Shown: positions 1 to 12,133 of the stretch, piece by piece
How positions within the stretch are numbered: position 1 is the first letter of the stretch
Layout: each line of letters opens with the position of its first letter
Source of the DNA: Humulus lupulus
Taxonomy: Eukaryota; Streptophyta; Magnoliopsida; Rosales; Cannabaceae
Assembly (NCBI RefSeq): GCF_963169125.1
Contig: NC_084795.1
Span: forward strand, 261,015,042 to 261,079,041
DNA length: 64,000 nucleotides
Direction: 5' to 3'
Notes under the pieces: generated by a model
Told to the model about the DNA's origin: nothing
Databases searched by the model: none
The model's input: only the letters and a program-made list of their open reading frames with translations
Program-made: the position numbers and the translations under genes

Positions 1-569
1 ACCCAATGGATACATGAGTTATCCTTACGGTGAGGACCGAGACCCCAGGCTTGGGTTAGGCCTCTGGGGCGGCATGGCCGTGTTTGTTCAGTCTGATGGT
101 TTTCCTGTTTATCAATGGATTATATGCTGGTATAATGTATGCATATGTTATTTCCTGTATGAGTTTTCTTGATGGGCTTCGGCTCACGGGTGCTCTGTGT
201 TGCAGGTAAGGGCAAGGATTGAGTCAACCAGCCATGAGTACGGAGAGCGTGAAGCGACGCGTACATGTTTGGCCAGCCCAACTGCTTTGGTTGGGGGTAT
301 TTTTCTAAATGGCTGTATTAACCTGTAATTTGATAGTCAATCATTTGTAAACTTATTTTAAGTTGTAAAACATTTTACAAACCTTATTTTGGGATCCCAA
401 ATAATAGACTCTTGAAGTTTTCAATAAAGTAAACCATTTTCAAAAGATTACAGCTTTAACTCTTGCTTAGTCACGCTTTTGTTTTAAAAACCTCGGTTAG
501 CGAGTTAATTGCACAAAGTTTTCTTTTAAAACTCACTTGGTAACGGCTCTGAGGAAGTAGGGCGTTACA
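1..569 (+). repeat. 3' part of a Tekay-like LTR, cut by the window edge
   Basis: This is the distal part of a Ty3/gypsy LTR of the same superfamily as the LTRs at 14461, 31297 and 54751. It carries the shared block 'ggctcacgggtgct...gcaggtaagggcaag' near 180-215, then the 'gggatccca' block near 390, and ends in the family terminus gggcgttaca at 560-569. The start lies outside the window and no primer-binding site follows, so it may be a 3' LTR or a solo LTR. The Athila-type LTR begins directly after it. No gene is present. Confidence 0.75.
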
Positions 570-2424
570 ACGCCCAAACGTGACTTCCACTTAGCGGTTG
601 TCGTAGTATAGATCGGGCGGTCGATTCCACAAGGAGGCAAAGAAATAAAGTTAATCAATAAATAAATGTTAAAGATAAATAATGTGAGGAAAATAGAACA
701 AGTGATATTTTTGTTGTTTTTGAAATTTAAAGATTAGAAATAAAGATAGAATAAAGTATGATGTAACAATAGGTAACAAGTAGGAAGGATCAAGAGTCAC
801 CAATATGCATACTTATTTATTTGGATCTTTGATTCACAAAAGTTACACAAATGAGAAGTTCACATTCCAACTATTCATTTGGAAGATTTAACATTGAAGC
901 ACAAATATGTTTTACAAAAATGTATTCAAGTGATTATTATTCTTTACCATGGAAAGATGAGATAAATCTTATGAGAAATCTAAAAATGACATTATACCAT
1001 TGGCAATAATGCAATAAAAGATTGGACATAAAACCTAACACAAATATTACTTTTACTATTTATAAAATACATAGAAAGAGCATGACTAATTCTATATAGA
1101 TTTTAGCAAAAGTACATATATATGAGTGAGATGGAGAAAATGATAAAGATATTATCTATATTATTTTCACTAATTTGATAATACATAGAAAGTGCATGAC
1201 AAAATCTATACACTATTAGTAAACATAAATATAGATAATAAGATGAAGAAGTAGAGATGAAAGAAAATAAATCACCAAAATATATAAACTTTAAGCATAT
1301 GGTGAATAAAAAATACCAAACAAAGTCATAGTGCATATAGGATCATCCTAACCTTCCCAAGAAGGTTAGCCTATTATGCTAGACATTCTCATAAAATTCT
1401 AGAGAGAAAATATGAGAAATGAGACTAAAATTTGGTTGAGTTTTGCTACCTAAAAATTACATACAAAATGTGAAATAAGAGTCCCTATTTATAGATGGAG
1501 AAAATGACTAAAAAGAAATTAAACAACAATTTGGGGTTTACAAAATAAATCTGACATATTAACAATAAAATATGATTTTGAAAAATCAAATCTTATTATT
1601 AATATTAACTTAGCTATTTTGGTGTATAGTCAAAATTCTCTTTTTCAAAAACACCAAAAAAGATGAGCTTTAAAGCTCAAAATGGTAATTTTGCAAGGCC
1701 CAACACCCACAAATATATGGGTTGAAGGTGGCTGATGGTACAAGAGGGTTTTGACCCACTCCCAGCCAATGGGAAGGTGCCACGTGGCACTGGGCTGAAG
1801 AGAAGGCTAGCTGAAACTTGAGTGAGGCGTTGGGCTAGAGGAGACTTTGCTGGGCCTGGAGCTGCGTTTGGGCTGGCTGAAGAGAAATGTTGGCATGCAT
1901 TTGGGCTGTTGAAGGCTTGGCTGAAGCTTGGTTGATGTGTGCTGAAGGGAAGAGAAGTTGTTGGAGATGGGCCTTCGGCTGAGACACGTTTGAGTGTTAA
2001 GTTGATGGAGTGAAGTTGCTGAAGAGATTGAAGGGCAGCTGACAGGTGGTGCGTGGAGAAGCCGCCAGGTGGCTGGCAGGCGGACGCGTGGCGAGCCTTG
2101 AGCGCGCCAAGTGGTGCTAGGAGAGGGAAAAGGCTGAGCTTGGGCCAACGGGCCTGGGCTTCTTCAGAATGGGCTATTTTCTTTTAAGAAAAATGCCACT
2201 TTCTATTCTCTTTTTTTTTTTTCAGATTTAATTATTTTATTTTCTCTTCATTTCAAAGTGTCAAAATAAAACTTTAATTCCTACAAAATAACAATAAATT
2301 AAATCATAATCAAATATTTTCATTTATAAAATAAGTCGTATTAATTCCATGAAAATATTAATTAAAACTTAATTTATTTTGACAATTAAAATCAATAAAT
2401 GTATATTTTTCACCACTAATCACA
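570..2424 (-). repeat. 3' LTR of the Athila-type element
   Basis: Matches the LTR at 10374-12133 in the same orientation. On the minus strand it begins TGTGATTAGTGG at 2424 directly after a PPT. The half near the PPT (about 1441-2424) is almost identical to the other LTR, while the half from 570 to about 1440 is clearly diverged with many indels. A GC-richer block at about 1720-2160 gives accidental open frames in both LTRs. The left edge has lost the first bases seen at 10374. Confidence 0.85.
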
Positions 2425-2434
2425 ACCCCCAACT
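2425..2434 (-). other. Polypurine tract of the Athila-type element
   Basis: The minus strand reads AGTTGGGGGT immediately before the LTR start TGTGATTAGTGG. This is the expected position and composition for the plus-strand primer of reverse transcription. The same sequence follows the right LTR at 12134, which marks a second, truncated copy. Confidence 0.75.
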
Positions 2435-3831
2435 AGCTTATTGCTAGTCCCTAGAAATTCAAGCGAAAAAAAATAAAATTATCAAGTTGAATAATCAAGT
2501 CAAACCAAGCGAAATCATCTAAGTATTTTCAAATTATCAGCAAGAAGTCATAAATTACTATCTAAGGTACTATAGTTGCGATTTCAAAGTTGTGAGTGTG
2601 TGCACTAAACTATATTCTTTATATCACAAGTCATAACACAAATAGTATCGAAAAATATCAAAAGTATAAAGATCTCAACTCCAAATTCCTCACGGGCATT
2701 GAAAGTATTGTATGGGAAGGATTGCACTCTTGGAGTTGGAAATGTAACACTTTACGCTCGAATGAGAAAAGATAAACTTTTTAGGACAAGCAATTTGAAC
2801 AAATATTGATCACAAGAAAGGCAAATCAACTTATTGGAATTCAAATTACAAACAACCTTTGGGATTTACATGAGAAAACTCCAAGAACAAAATGACAACT
2901 AATTAGACATGATAAATAAGAAAATGAACTATAATGATAATAATTTTTTTTTAATACAATTACACAAAATAATAGTAATAGAAATATATATATATGTTTT
3001 TTTTTTCAACAACTACAAAGTAATAGAAGGAAGTGTTGCTCTTGTTCTTTTTTTTTTTTTTTTTCATTTATCTATTTTTTTTCTTCTCTCTTTTTTTTCA
3101 TTTTTTTTTTACAAGAGACAACACAAAAAAAATAAAAAATAAAAAGGAAATTACAAATACAATAAATAGAACACAAATTTATTACAAAGACTTTTCTTAA
3201 ATGAAAAACATCCATCTAGTAAATGTCATGTTTTAAATTCCAAAGATGTGACTTTACCAACTCAAATGATCAATAAAAGTTCAAAAAGTTGTTTTCTCAA
3301 CTCTCACAACTCACCAAGAAATGAAAAAACTTTAAACTTGAAATTTCTCTCAACCATTTGTGTTAACAACCAATTTATTTATCATATGTTTGGAAAGTGC
3401 ACAAAAGAACTCTGAAAATCACTTCTTAATAGCTAAACATAGTAAGAACTGACTCAAACCAACAAATTATACTTATGCTTGGATAATTTGAGAAAATTTG
3501 GCTTAAAAATTCAACAAGACAATAATGTTTTCCAAATGAATGCTATTGACGTAACAATAAGATTTTCCAAATGAAAGCCAATGCATGCTCACCATCCCAA
3601 CAAAAAATCAGACAGTGTCCTCAATGTCAAAATGAATAAGCAATGAAAAAGGTAAGGAAAGAGAACACCTGGATGATGACCATGTCCATGAGGCGAGAAC
3701 AAAAATAGCCTGGTAACAATACCCCAAAACAAAATACAAAAACGAAAAGCATACAAAAATAAAAGAAAGACAGAAAAATAATGAAAAACATAAAATAAAA
3801 TAAAAAGAACAACAACAAACCATTTAGAACT
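2435..3831 (-). other. 3' untranslated region of the Athila-type element, no env
   Basis: About 1.4 kb lies between the integrase end and the PPT. It is AT-rich with long T and A runs (about 3040-3120) and holds no frame resembling an envelope-like or other protein. Short open frames here are low-complexity. The first ~325 bases beside the PPT are nearly identical to 12134-12451; the rest has no partner in this window. Confidence 0.7.
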
Positions 3832-5193
3832 TCAGAGTGTATAGATTGGGTCCTTAAGAAGGACCTCTTCAACACGACTCACACTCTCAATGTAATGCTT
3901 CAGCCTTTGGCCATTGACGCGAAAAATTCTCCCATCGGTTGGGTACTCGACCTCCATCGAACCGTTGGGGAAGACTTGCTTCACTACAAATGGACCAGTC
4001 CATCGCGATCGCAGTTTACCGGGATGCAAGTGCAAGCGAGAGTCGTACAGATGCACTTTTTGATTTGGCTCAAAGTGTTTTCGCAGGATTTGTTTGTTGT
4101 GAGCGATTTTCAGTTTTTCCTTATAAATCCTGGAATTGTCATATGCATCGCTTCTCAACTTCTCAATTTCGGACAACTGGAGTTTGCGATTGATACCTGC
4201 GGCATTCAAATCAAAGTGTAGGGCTTTGATAGCCCAATATGCTTTATGCTCGAGCTCGACAGGTAAATGACAGGCTTTTCCAAAGACAAGCCGATAGGGA
4301 GACATCCCAAGAGGGGACTTGAAAGCAGTGCGGTATGCCCAAAGAGCGTCTAGAAGTCGTGTAGACCAATCTTTGCGGTCGGGATTTACCATCTTTTCCA
4401 GAATATGTTTTATCTCCCTATTGGCTAACTCGGCTTGACCATTGGTCTGTGGATGATAGGCATTTGCAACTTTATGAAGTACACCGTACTTGCGCATAAG
4501 AGCCTCAAAGGATCGGTTGCAAAAATGAGTGCCTTGATCACTAATGATAGCGCGAGGGGTACCGAACCTTGATAACACATTTTCTTTCAAGAATTTGACA
4601 ACTGTAGCGTTATCATTGGTTCAACATGGTACAGCCTCAACCCATTTGGAAACATAATCCACAGTTAGAAGAATGTAAAGGTAGTCAAAAGAAGGTGGAA
4701 ACGGTCCCATAAAGTCTATCCCCCAACAATCAAATATTTTGATAACAAGAATTAGGTTCAAGGGCATCATGTGCTGACGAGATAAGGATCCTAACTTTTG
4801 GCACCTTACACAAGAACGACAATCATTGGTGTCTTTGAACAAAGTGGGCCAGTAAAGGCCGTATTGTAAGATTTTTGCAGCGGTTTTCTTCACAGAGAAG
4901 TGACCACCACAAGCATCATTGTGGCAAAAATTCAGCACACTAGACACCTCATCGTCATGGATGCATCTTCGCATGATTTGGTCAGGGCAATACTTGAATA
5001 AGTATGGGTCATCCCAAAAGAAATTGCGCACCTCGACCAGAAATTTGCGTTTGTCTTGTGAACTCCATTCAGATGGGAGGTCACATGTTACCAAGTAGTT
5101 TACAATGTGAGCGTACCACAGAAACTTAGCAACAGAAAGCAATTGTTCATCGGGGAAATCATCATGAATAGGTGGACCATCAGCGGGATCGCT
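3832..5193 (-). pseudogene. Athila-type integrase
   Basis: Integrase inserts the cDNA copy into the host genome. The N-terminal zinc-binding part (His pair in HNDACGGH, then CRSCVRC) lies at about 4770-4930. The catalytic core has D in GIDFMG (about 4720), D in SDQGTHF (about 4536) and E in ANREIK (about 4413). The conserved block HPQTNGQAE lies between the last two. A GPF-type C-terminal module (RWTGPFVV) follows at about 3990. All catalytic residues are kept, but an in-frame TGA at 4621-4623 splits the protein between the first and second acidic residues. The frame ends at 3832. No chromodomain is seen, as expected outside the chromoviruses. Confidence 0.85.
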
Positions 5194-7248
5194 GAATTCA
5201 AGTCGGGACAAATGGTCCGCAACGAAATTTTCAACACCTTTCTTGTCTTTGATTGTTATGTCAAATTCTTGCAAGAGAAGGATCCACCGTATTAATCGCG
5301 CCTTAGCATCCTTTTTGGAAAGGAGATACTTGAGGGCGGAGTGATCTATGAAGATTGTAATAGGTGATCCAACCAAATAAGAGCAAAATTTGTCAAGAGC
5401 AAAGACAACGGCAAGCAACTCTTTTTCAGTAGTGGAATAGTTCATTTGGGCACTATTGAGAGTTCAGCTTGCGTAATAGAAAACAAAGGGTTTCCCCGCC
5501 CTTCGTTGTCCTAGCACAGCTCCCACAGCAAAGTTGCTGGCATCACACATGATCTCAAAAGGAAGACTCCAATCGGGTGACTGAATGATGGGAGCGGAAG
5601 TGAGTGAATTGACAAGCATTCAGAAGGATTCCTCACACTTAGGTGTCCATTCAAAAGTGGCATCTTTGACGAGGAGGTTGCTTAGCGGACGGGCTATCAT
5701 GGAAATTTTTTGTATGAACCTCCTATAGAAACCACCATGACCAAGAAAGGACCTAACGTCTTTGATAGTCTTAGGAGTCGGCAGGTTGGAGATAAGGTCG
5801 ACTTTGGATTGATCAACCTCAATTCCTTTTTCAGAAACAATGTGGCCTAAGACTATGCCAGAAGATACCATGAAGTGGCATTTTTCCCAATTGAGGACAA
5901 GTCCTTTCTCGATGCATCGTTTTAAAACAGCTTCAAGATGAAGAAGACATGTCTCAAAGGAGTTTCCAAAAACCGTTAGGTCATCCATGAATACTTCCAT
6001 TGATTTTTTGATCATGTCACTAAAGATGCTCATCATGCATCTTTGGAACGTAGCTGGTGCGTTACACAAGCCAAATGGCATACGCCGGAAAGCAAAAGTG
6101 CCAAAGGGACAAGTGAAAGTGGTCTTATCCTGATCCTCTAATGCAATCTCAATTTGATAGTAGCCAGAATAGCCATCAAGAAAGCAATAGAAAGGATGAC
6201 CAGCTACACGTTCAAGAATTTGAACAATGAATGGGAGTGGAAAATGATCTTTGCGGGAGGCGGCATTTAATTTTCTATAATCAATGCACATGCGCCACCC
6301 CGTCACCGTTTTTGTGGGGACAAGGACCCCTTTTTCGTTTTGGATAACGGTGACACCAGATTTCTTGGGCACGACTTGAGTAGGACTGACCCATTTTCTA
6401 TCTGCTACCGGGTAAATAATACTAGCATCTAGCAATTTCAAAACTTCAGTTTTTACAACTTCCTTCATCATGGGGTTCAGTCGCCGCTGAGGGTCTCTCC
6501 GAGGGATGGCTTCGTCCTCTAGATTGATTCGATGGGAGCAAATTAAAGGGCTAATACCTTTGATATCAGCAAGCATCCAACCTATCGCAGATTTATGCGT
6601 TCGCAGTAGCTTGAGTAACTGCAATTCTTGAGAATTTTGAAGGTTGGACGAGATGATAACAGGAAAGGTTTCACCGTCTCCCAAGAATGCATGTTTCAAA
6701 CCCTCGGGAAGTTGGGTCAATTGAACAGTTGGAACCTCTTCGGCTGAAGTTTTCGGCTGTGCCCTCTCGCGAGGTAGCTCTTCAAAGCGAGGTTGCCAAA
6801 ACTGAGTCCTTCTATGGCGTGAGTCTATGCGATCTGATATTGCAAGAGTAGACTCAATAGAGCTTGGACTTTCGTTGTCGGACAGAAGGAGGAGTTCATC
6901 AAGATTATCAAAGTTTTTGCGCAATTGAACCTCCTCAAGAATTAAAGAGTCAATCATGAATGTTTGATAGCATTCATCATCTTCTCGAGGTTGTTTCCCG
7001 ATGTGGAAGATATTGACTTCAAGAGTCATGTTTCCAAACGATATCTTCATTAGACCATTCCGACAATTGATCAAAGCATTTACAGCAGCAAGGAATGGTC
7101 TTCCGAGGATAATAAGAATTTTAGACTCCATGTTCACCACATATTGGGTATCAAGAATAAGAAAATCCACCGGGTAATAGAATTTTTCAATTTGAACCAA
7201 TACATCCTCAACGATACCCCTAGGCTTTTTGGTGGAACGATCAGCAAG
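5194..7248 (-). pseudogene. Athila-type reverse transcriptase and RNase H
   Basis: This region copies element RNA to DNA and degrades the template. One long frame (5620-7200, 526 residues) holds a linker then RT, with the substrate-binding block CIDYRKLN, the block FLDGYSGYYQI, MPFGLCNAPATFQ and the catalytic FMDDL (normally [YF]xDD, so intact). RNase H follows at about 5194-5560 with FIDHSALKYLL and ADHLSRLEF. TGA codons at 5620-5622 and at about 5452 interrupt it. Around 5452 the family usually has Arg in 'ASRTLN', which suggests CGA to TGA. TAG at 7247-7249 separates it from protease, probably a former CAG. A single RNase H is visible, unlike the Tat element at 38655. Confidence 0.87.
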
Positions 7249-7974
7249 CTATAGTACAACAGATGTTGGATTCATTTCTCCAAGACCGAGTTGCGAGTAT
7301 ACAGAGTAGGGCATGAGATTGACACTCACACCAAGATCAAGTAAGGCTTGGCTGACTTCATGGGTCCCAATTTGGCAAGAAATGGTGGGACAACCGGGAT
7401 CTTTGTATTTCGGCGGTGCCTTTTTTTCAATCATCGCACTCACTTGCTCGGTCAAGAAGGCAGTCTTCTTGACATGGTGCTTCCTTTTTGTAGTGCAAAG
7501 ATTCTTGATGATTTTGGCATAAGCTGGCACTTGTTTAATGATGTGAAGCAAAGGAAGATTAATCTTCACTTGTGTCAAGTGCTCAAGGAGTTCAGCTCGG
7601 TTATCAGGAAGTTTCCCAACAGGTTTCAAAGCCTGGGGAAATGGTATCTTTGGAGTGGCATTGAGTGGAGGATTTTCGGAAATGACTTTTGGAATACTGG
7701 GAGAGTTGGATTTTATGGGTGGGTCTTGCAGAGTTTTACTGCTTCTCGTTGTGATGGCATTCACTTCCTTGACGTTTTGATCATTTGAATTTGAAGATTG
7801 GGCCATGTGTTGGCCTTGAACATTGAATTTCGGTTGGGAAGGAAGTTTTCCTTTTTCAGGAATGGCCAAAGATTCAGTCAATTTTGAGAATTGACATTTC
7901 ATTTCCTTGATTTCTTCCATCATTTGGCGATTCAGTTTGGATTGTTCCTCCATGAATGCATGAAGAGTATTCTC
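7249..7974 (-). pseudogene. Athila-type gag C-terminus and aspartic protease
   Basis: The protease matures the gag-pol polyprotein. The frame 7249-7953 opens with a Lys/Glu-rich linker and a basic stretch (TTKRKHHVKKTAFL). It ends in the protease active-site block LLDLGVSVNLMP at about 7300-7340. Athila-group proteases commonly carry DLG where retroviral enzymes have D[ST]G, so this is not by itself a defect. A 14-bp duplication at 7975-8002 puts it out of frame with gag, and a TAG at 7247-7249 cuts it from RT. Confidence 0.75.
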
Positions 7975-8002
7975 GAGAGAATTTCGTTGAGAGAATTTCG
8001 TT
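7975..8002. repeat. 14-bp perfect tandem duplication inside gag
   Basis: The unit gagagaatttcgtt occurs twice back to back (7975-7988, 7989-8002). Because 14 is not a multiple of 3 it shifts the frame between the nucleocapsid and the protease linker. Both sides resume family-like protein in different frames, so the duplication explains the break without other changes. Confidence 0.9.
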
Positions 8003-9203
8003 GTGGATGAGCATTGTAATGAGGTGCAGAATACGCCTTTGATGGATGAACTTGATGCTCATTTCTCCATTGGCCTCCAGACGATTGAACTTGGTTGGAA
8101 TCTCTCCAACTGAAATTTGGGTGGTTTCTCCAACCAAGGTTATACGTATGGGAGAATGGCTTGTTATATGCCCCTAAGGCATTGTGTTGCTCCTCATAAA
8201 CCCCCCTCATTTCATTCAAAGCTAAGCAGTCCTTAGCTAAGTGCTCCGTCCCTCCACAAACAAAGCAAGGTTCTTGCGGTTTCGCTTGAGCGATCATGTG
8301 CGACTTTTGCCCATTTTTCGTCATTAAGACCTCAAACTGCTTTTTCAAAGCTTCGAGTTGGGCCTTAATACTATCCTCTTCTCGAAGTTGATAGATCCCA
8401 GATGGTTTGTGTCGGTTGGTGCTGTCAGTAGCACTTGGACCAGTCTAGGTATGAGACTTTTTCGCAGTTTCTTCGAGATATTCAAGAGCATCGTCTGGCT
8501 CTTTTTCGAGGAATTCACCATTGCATAGCATTTCTACAAACTGGCACTCACAACTCGTGAGGCCTTCATAAAAGTAACTGACCAAACGCCAGTTCTCATA
8601 GCCATGGTGTGGGCACTGATTTAACAGATCTTTGAATCTTTCCCAGACTTGATAGAACGTTTCATTGTCCTTTTGGGAGAATTTGGAAATTTGTCGTTTT
8701 AGACTGTTGGTCTTATGGCTAGGGAAGTGTTTCAGAAAGAAAGATTTGGTCATCTCCTCCCATATTCCAATCGACCTAGGTCTCAAAGAATACAACCAAC
8801 TTTTGGCTTTGTCCTTCAAGGAGAAAGGGAAGAACTTCAGTCGTACAGCATCGACATTTTCGGCTCGGTTATAGAACGTGGCTACCACCTCCTCGAATTC
8901 TCTAATATGCATGTATGGGCTTTCGTTTTCCATTCCATGAAATGTAGGCGAGAGTTGAATCATGCCAGGTTTAAAGTCTAATGCGGGCATATTAGGAGGG
9001 AAGATAATGCATGAAGGTGTGGAAGTGCGAGGAGGATGGAGGTAGTCATTGAGAGTTCTTGGTAGGATTTCATCATTGCAAGCCATTACGAATGGGTTAT
9101 TATCAGCGAAAGTTTATGGAGAAGGAGGAATGGTGGAAGGAGTTCCGGTAGGAGTGGTAGATGAATTGGAAGAAGTGTCACTAGAAGTTTCGTGATGATT
9201 CAT
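7975..9203 (-). pseudogene. Athila-type gag (capsid and nucleocapsid)
   Basis: Gag forms the cytoplasmic particle that packages element RNA. The likely start is the ATG at 9201-9203, followed by a Ser/Thr/Pro-rich leader. An in-frame TAA at 9114-9116 then leaves an internal Met at 9086 as the next start. The capsid region (about 8480-9000) has the plant Retrotrans_gag pattern LKFFPFSLKDKAKSWL...W. A TAG at about 8442-8444, where the family has Trp in 'HTWTGP', separates the nucleocapsid part. That part has one zinc knuckle CFVCGGTEHLAKDC (C-x2-C-x4-H-x4-C, near 8230-8270), complete. The 14-bp duplication at 7975-8002 then shifts the frame. Confidence 0.82.
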
Positions 9204-10350
9204 CCACCCTCGGAAATCAGAATTAGATTTATTTTATGTCTTTTTTTTATTTTTTTTATTTTATTTTTGTTAAACTTGTTCCCAGGTAGATTTGGAGGTT
9301 TTCGGGTGATCTCCAACACCTTACTAGAACTCCCCGAGGTTACTGACTAAGTATGGTGGATCACAAGTCAACCTTTTCGACCAAACAACCTTTAAGCATA
9401 GTGAAATTGCTTATTTTGACAGAACAAGCTTGGTTTTCTTATAGTAATAAGTTCAAAAATGTAATAGTGCAGAGGTAGATGCTCGAAACGTTCCCAGGCC
9501 GATTGGGAAGGTTGCCAAGGTACTGCTTTAGGCCCACACTTGCCTAGACAGAACTCCCCGAGGTTCCCAGGTAAGTGTGGAGGGGAACGCTATCACAAAC
9601 CTTATTTAACAACCAATCTTTCTAGATAGAACATTATTGGTTTCTACCATTTGTAATATTACACAATTGTTCCCAATACTAAGCGTTTTATAATCAAAAT
9701 TTTATGAACAATTTTATGCAATTTTTTTTTTTTTTTTTTTTTTTTGAAAAACCTAAATTCTAAGGAAAACTAAGACAAAGGAAAAGAAAAACCTAAACTA
9801 AGCAACAAAATTATAAAAAACACAAAAATAAAATAAAGAAAAGAAAATTAAAGTGAAAATAAAATAACAAGGTTAATTTTTTTTTCTACAAATATTTATT
9901 TAACTAAAAAAAGGAAAAAAAAAAGAAAGATTAATAAAACTATAGTTAAAGTGTAAAATATTTATTTAACTAAAAAAAAGAAAAGATAACTTATATAAGT
10001 TTATATATATAGCTATATAATGTTTTTTTTTGTATCCGAAAACTAGAAAAAAAATTGAGAAATAAATATATATGTTTTTTTTTTATATGTATACTTATAT
10101 ATGTGTAGTTTTGTTTTTATTTTTGTCTTACCAAAAAAAGGAAAGGAAGAAAGAAAAAGAAATATATATATAAATAACCTTCTTTTTTTTGTTTCTTTTT
10201 ATGATTTTCTTTTAATAGTAATACTTATTTTAACTAAAAATTAGTAAATAAAAATAAAAACTATACTACCGCAATATTTACACCAACAAAAATATAAATA
10301 AGGTTACTAACACTTTTGGTAGAAATTTCACTAAACTTTTGAAAACTACC
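9204..10350 (-). other. 5' leader of the Athila-type element
   Basis: Non-coding leader between PBS and gag. The gag-proximal part holds a degenerate direct repeat of about 90 bp. Its core agaactccccgaggtt is at 9326-9341 and 9550-9565, each followed by an 'aagt.tgg.gga' block. The PBS-proximal part is very AT-rich, with a T run at about 9721-9745 and alternating A-rich and T-rich runs. No protein-coding frame is supported. Confidence 0.65.
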
Positions 10351-10368
10351 TCCCCGGCAACGGCGCCA
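10351..10368 (-). other. Primer-binding site, tRNA-Asp type
   Basis: The plus strand reads tccccggcaacggcgcca, identical to the 3' end (with CCA) of plant cytosolic tRNA-Asp as I know it. On the element's minus strand this is TGGCGCCGTTGCCGGGGA, five bases inside the 5' LTR. Reverse transcription would start here. tRNA-Asp priming is typical of Athila-group plant elements. Confidence 0.9.
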
Positions 10369-10373
10369 AAATT

Positions 10374-12133
10374 TGTTTAACGCCCAAAATTTGACAACCA
10401 CCAAGCGGTGCTTGTAGTATACTCGGGCGGTCGATCCACAAGGAGGTAACCTAAAATCAAAAGATTAGTAGAAAATAACACAAAAAGTTAGTAACAAGAA
10501 ATAAATAAAATTGTAAATGGAAAGAGGTTTGAGATTTTGGTATTGTATTTTTTTGATGAAATGATAAAGTGAGATAAATGTAAGATGTAATCAAGAGTTT
10601 GAGAAATGGAAAGGTTTCAAGAATCATCCATATGCTTGCTTAGTTACTTAGTTACTTGATTTACAAAAATACACAAGTAAATAGTTCACATCCCAACATT
10701 TACTTGGAAAATCTAACATTAAAGTCCATATTCTTTTCTAACAAAAGTCCATTTGAGTTATAAAGTTCTTTACTTTAAAAGCACAAAGCTAATCTTATGA
10801 AAAATCTAAAAATGACAAAATACCCAAGGGCAATAATGCAATAGAAGATTAGACATAAAATTATGTATCAATATTACTTTTACTAATTAGAAGCACATAG
10901 AAAGAGCATGACTAATCCTATATACTATTAGCGTAAGTAAATAAAGATAACAAAATAAAGATAGAGATGAAAGAACATAAATAACTCAAATATATTACAT
11001 TAAGAACATAGTAAATCAAAGTAGCAAAATAACATCACTTGCATATGGAATAATCCCTAACCTTCCTAGGAAGATTAGGCCATTATGCTCATGATTCTCA
11101 CAAAATTCTAAGAAGAAAATATGAGAAGAAAGTGAGTGGAAATTTTGCTATAGTTTCTCTACTCTAAAAATTACATACAAAATGTGAAATAAGAGTCCCT
11201 ATTTATAGATGGAGAAAATGACTAAATAGAAATTAAACAACAATTTGGGGTTTACAAAATAAATCTGAAATATTAACAATAAAATATGATTTTGAAAAAT
11301 CAAATCTTATTATTAATATTAACTTAGCTATTTTGGTGTATAGTCAAAATTCTCTTTTTCAAAAACACCAAAAAAGATAAGCTTTAAAGCTCAAAATGGT
11401 AATTTTGTAAGGCCCAACACCCACAAAATATGGGTTGAAGGTGGCTGATGGTACAAGAGGGTTTTGACCCACTCCCAGCCAATGGGAAGGTGCCACGTGG
11501 CACTAGGATGAAGAGAAGGCTAGCTGAAGCTTGAGTGAGGCGTTGGGCTGGAGGAGACTTTGCTGGGCCTGAAGCTGCGTTTGGGCTGGCCGAAGAGAAA
11601 TGTTGGCATGCATTTGGGCTGTTGAAGGCTTGGCTGAAGCTTGGTTGATGTGTGTTGAAGGAAAGAGAAGTTGTTGGAGATGGGCCTTCGGCTGAGACAC
11701 GTTGGAGTGTTAAGTTGATGGAGTGAAGTTGCTGAAGAGATTGAAGGGCAGCTGACAGGTGGTGCGTGAGAAGCCGCCAGGTGGCTGGCAGGCAGACGCA
11801 TGGTGAGCCTTGAGCGCGCCAAGTGGCGCTAGGAGAGGGAAAAGGCTGAGCTTGGGCCAACGGGCCTGGGCTTCTTCAGAATGGGCTATTTTCTTTTAAG
11901 AAAAATGCCACTTTCTATTCTTTTTTTTTTTCAGATTTAATTATTTTATTTTCTCTTCATTTCAAAGTGTCAAAATACAACTTTAATTCCTAAAAAATTG
12001 AAATAAATTAAATCATAATCAAATATTTTCATTTATAAAATAAGTCGTATTAATTCCATGAAAATATTAATTAAAACTTAATTTATTTTGACAATTAAAA
12101 TCAATAAATGTGTATTTTTCACCACTAATCACA
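10374..12133 (-). repeat. 5' LTR of the Athila-type element, shared with a second truncated copy
   Basis: Plus-strand limits are TGTTTAACGCCC at 10374 and ...TAATCACA at 12133. It lies beside the tRNA-Asp PBS, so it is the 5' LTR of the element to its left. Just outside it (12134 on) are a PPT and 3' internal sequence, so it also served as 3' LTR of another copy to its right. The U5 end carries the motif cttgtggatcgaccgcc on the minus strand near 10425-10443. Confidence 0.85.

Larger units (their letters stand above)
570..12133 (-). mobile_element. Athila-type Ty3/gypsy retrotransposon, degenerate, without env
   Basis: A minus-strand element. Reading right to left it has a 5' LTR (10374-12133), a tRNA-Asp primer-binding site (10351-10368), a leader, gag, protease, RT, RNase H, integrase, a non-coding 3' region, a polypurine tract (2425-2434) and a 3' LTR (570-2424). 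RT with FMDDL, protease with DLG in place of D[ST]G, and the tRNA-Asp primer fit the Athila/Ogre group. The short gag and single RNase H favour Athila. The env-like gene often found after pol in Athila is absent. No target duplication is visible: the left edge abuts a Tekay LTR with about six bases missing, and the right edge runs into a stump of a second copy. Confidence 0.85.

Noticed and set aside
590..640. Resemblance of 'gtcgtagtatag...ggtcgattcc' to a tRNA-Asp gene
   Set aside because: No acceptor or anticodon stem can be formed. It is the U5 motif of the Athila LTR, which is shared by other LTRs.
1807..2148. Open frame (minus) with a near-copy at 11384-11860
   Set aside because: Both lie at the same place in the two Athila LTRs. 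They persist because LTRs are duplicates and locally GC-rich; the frames have different lengths and no domain.
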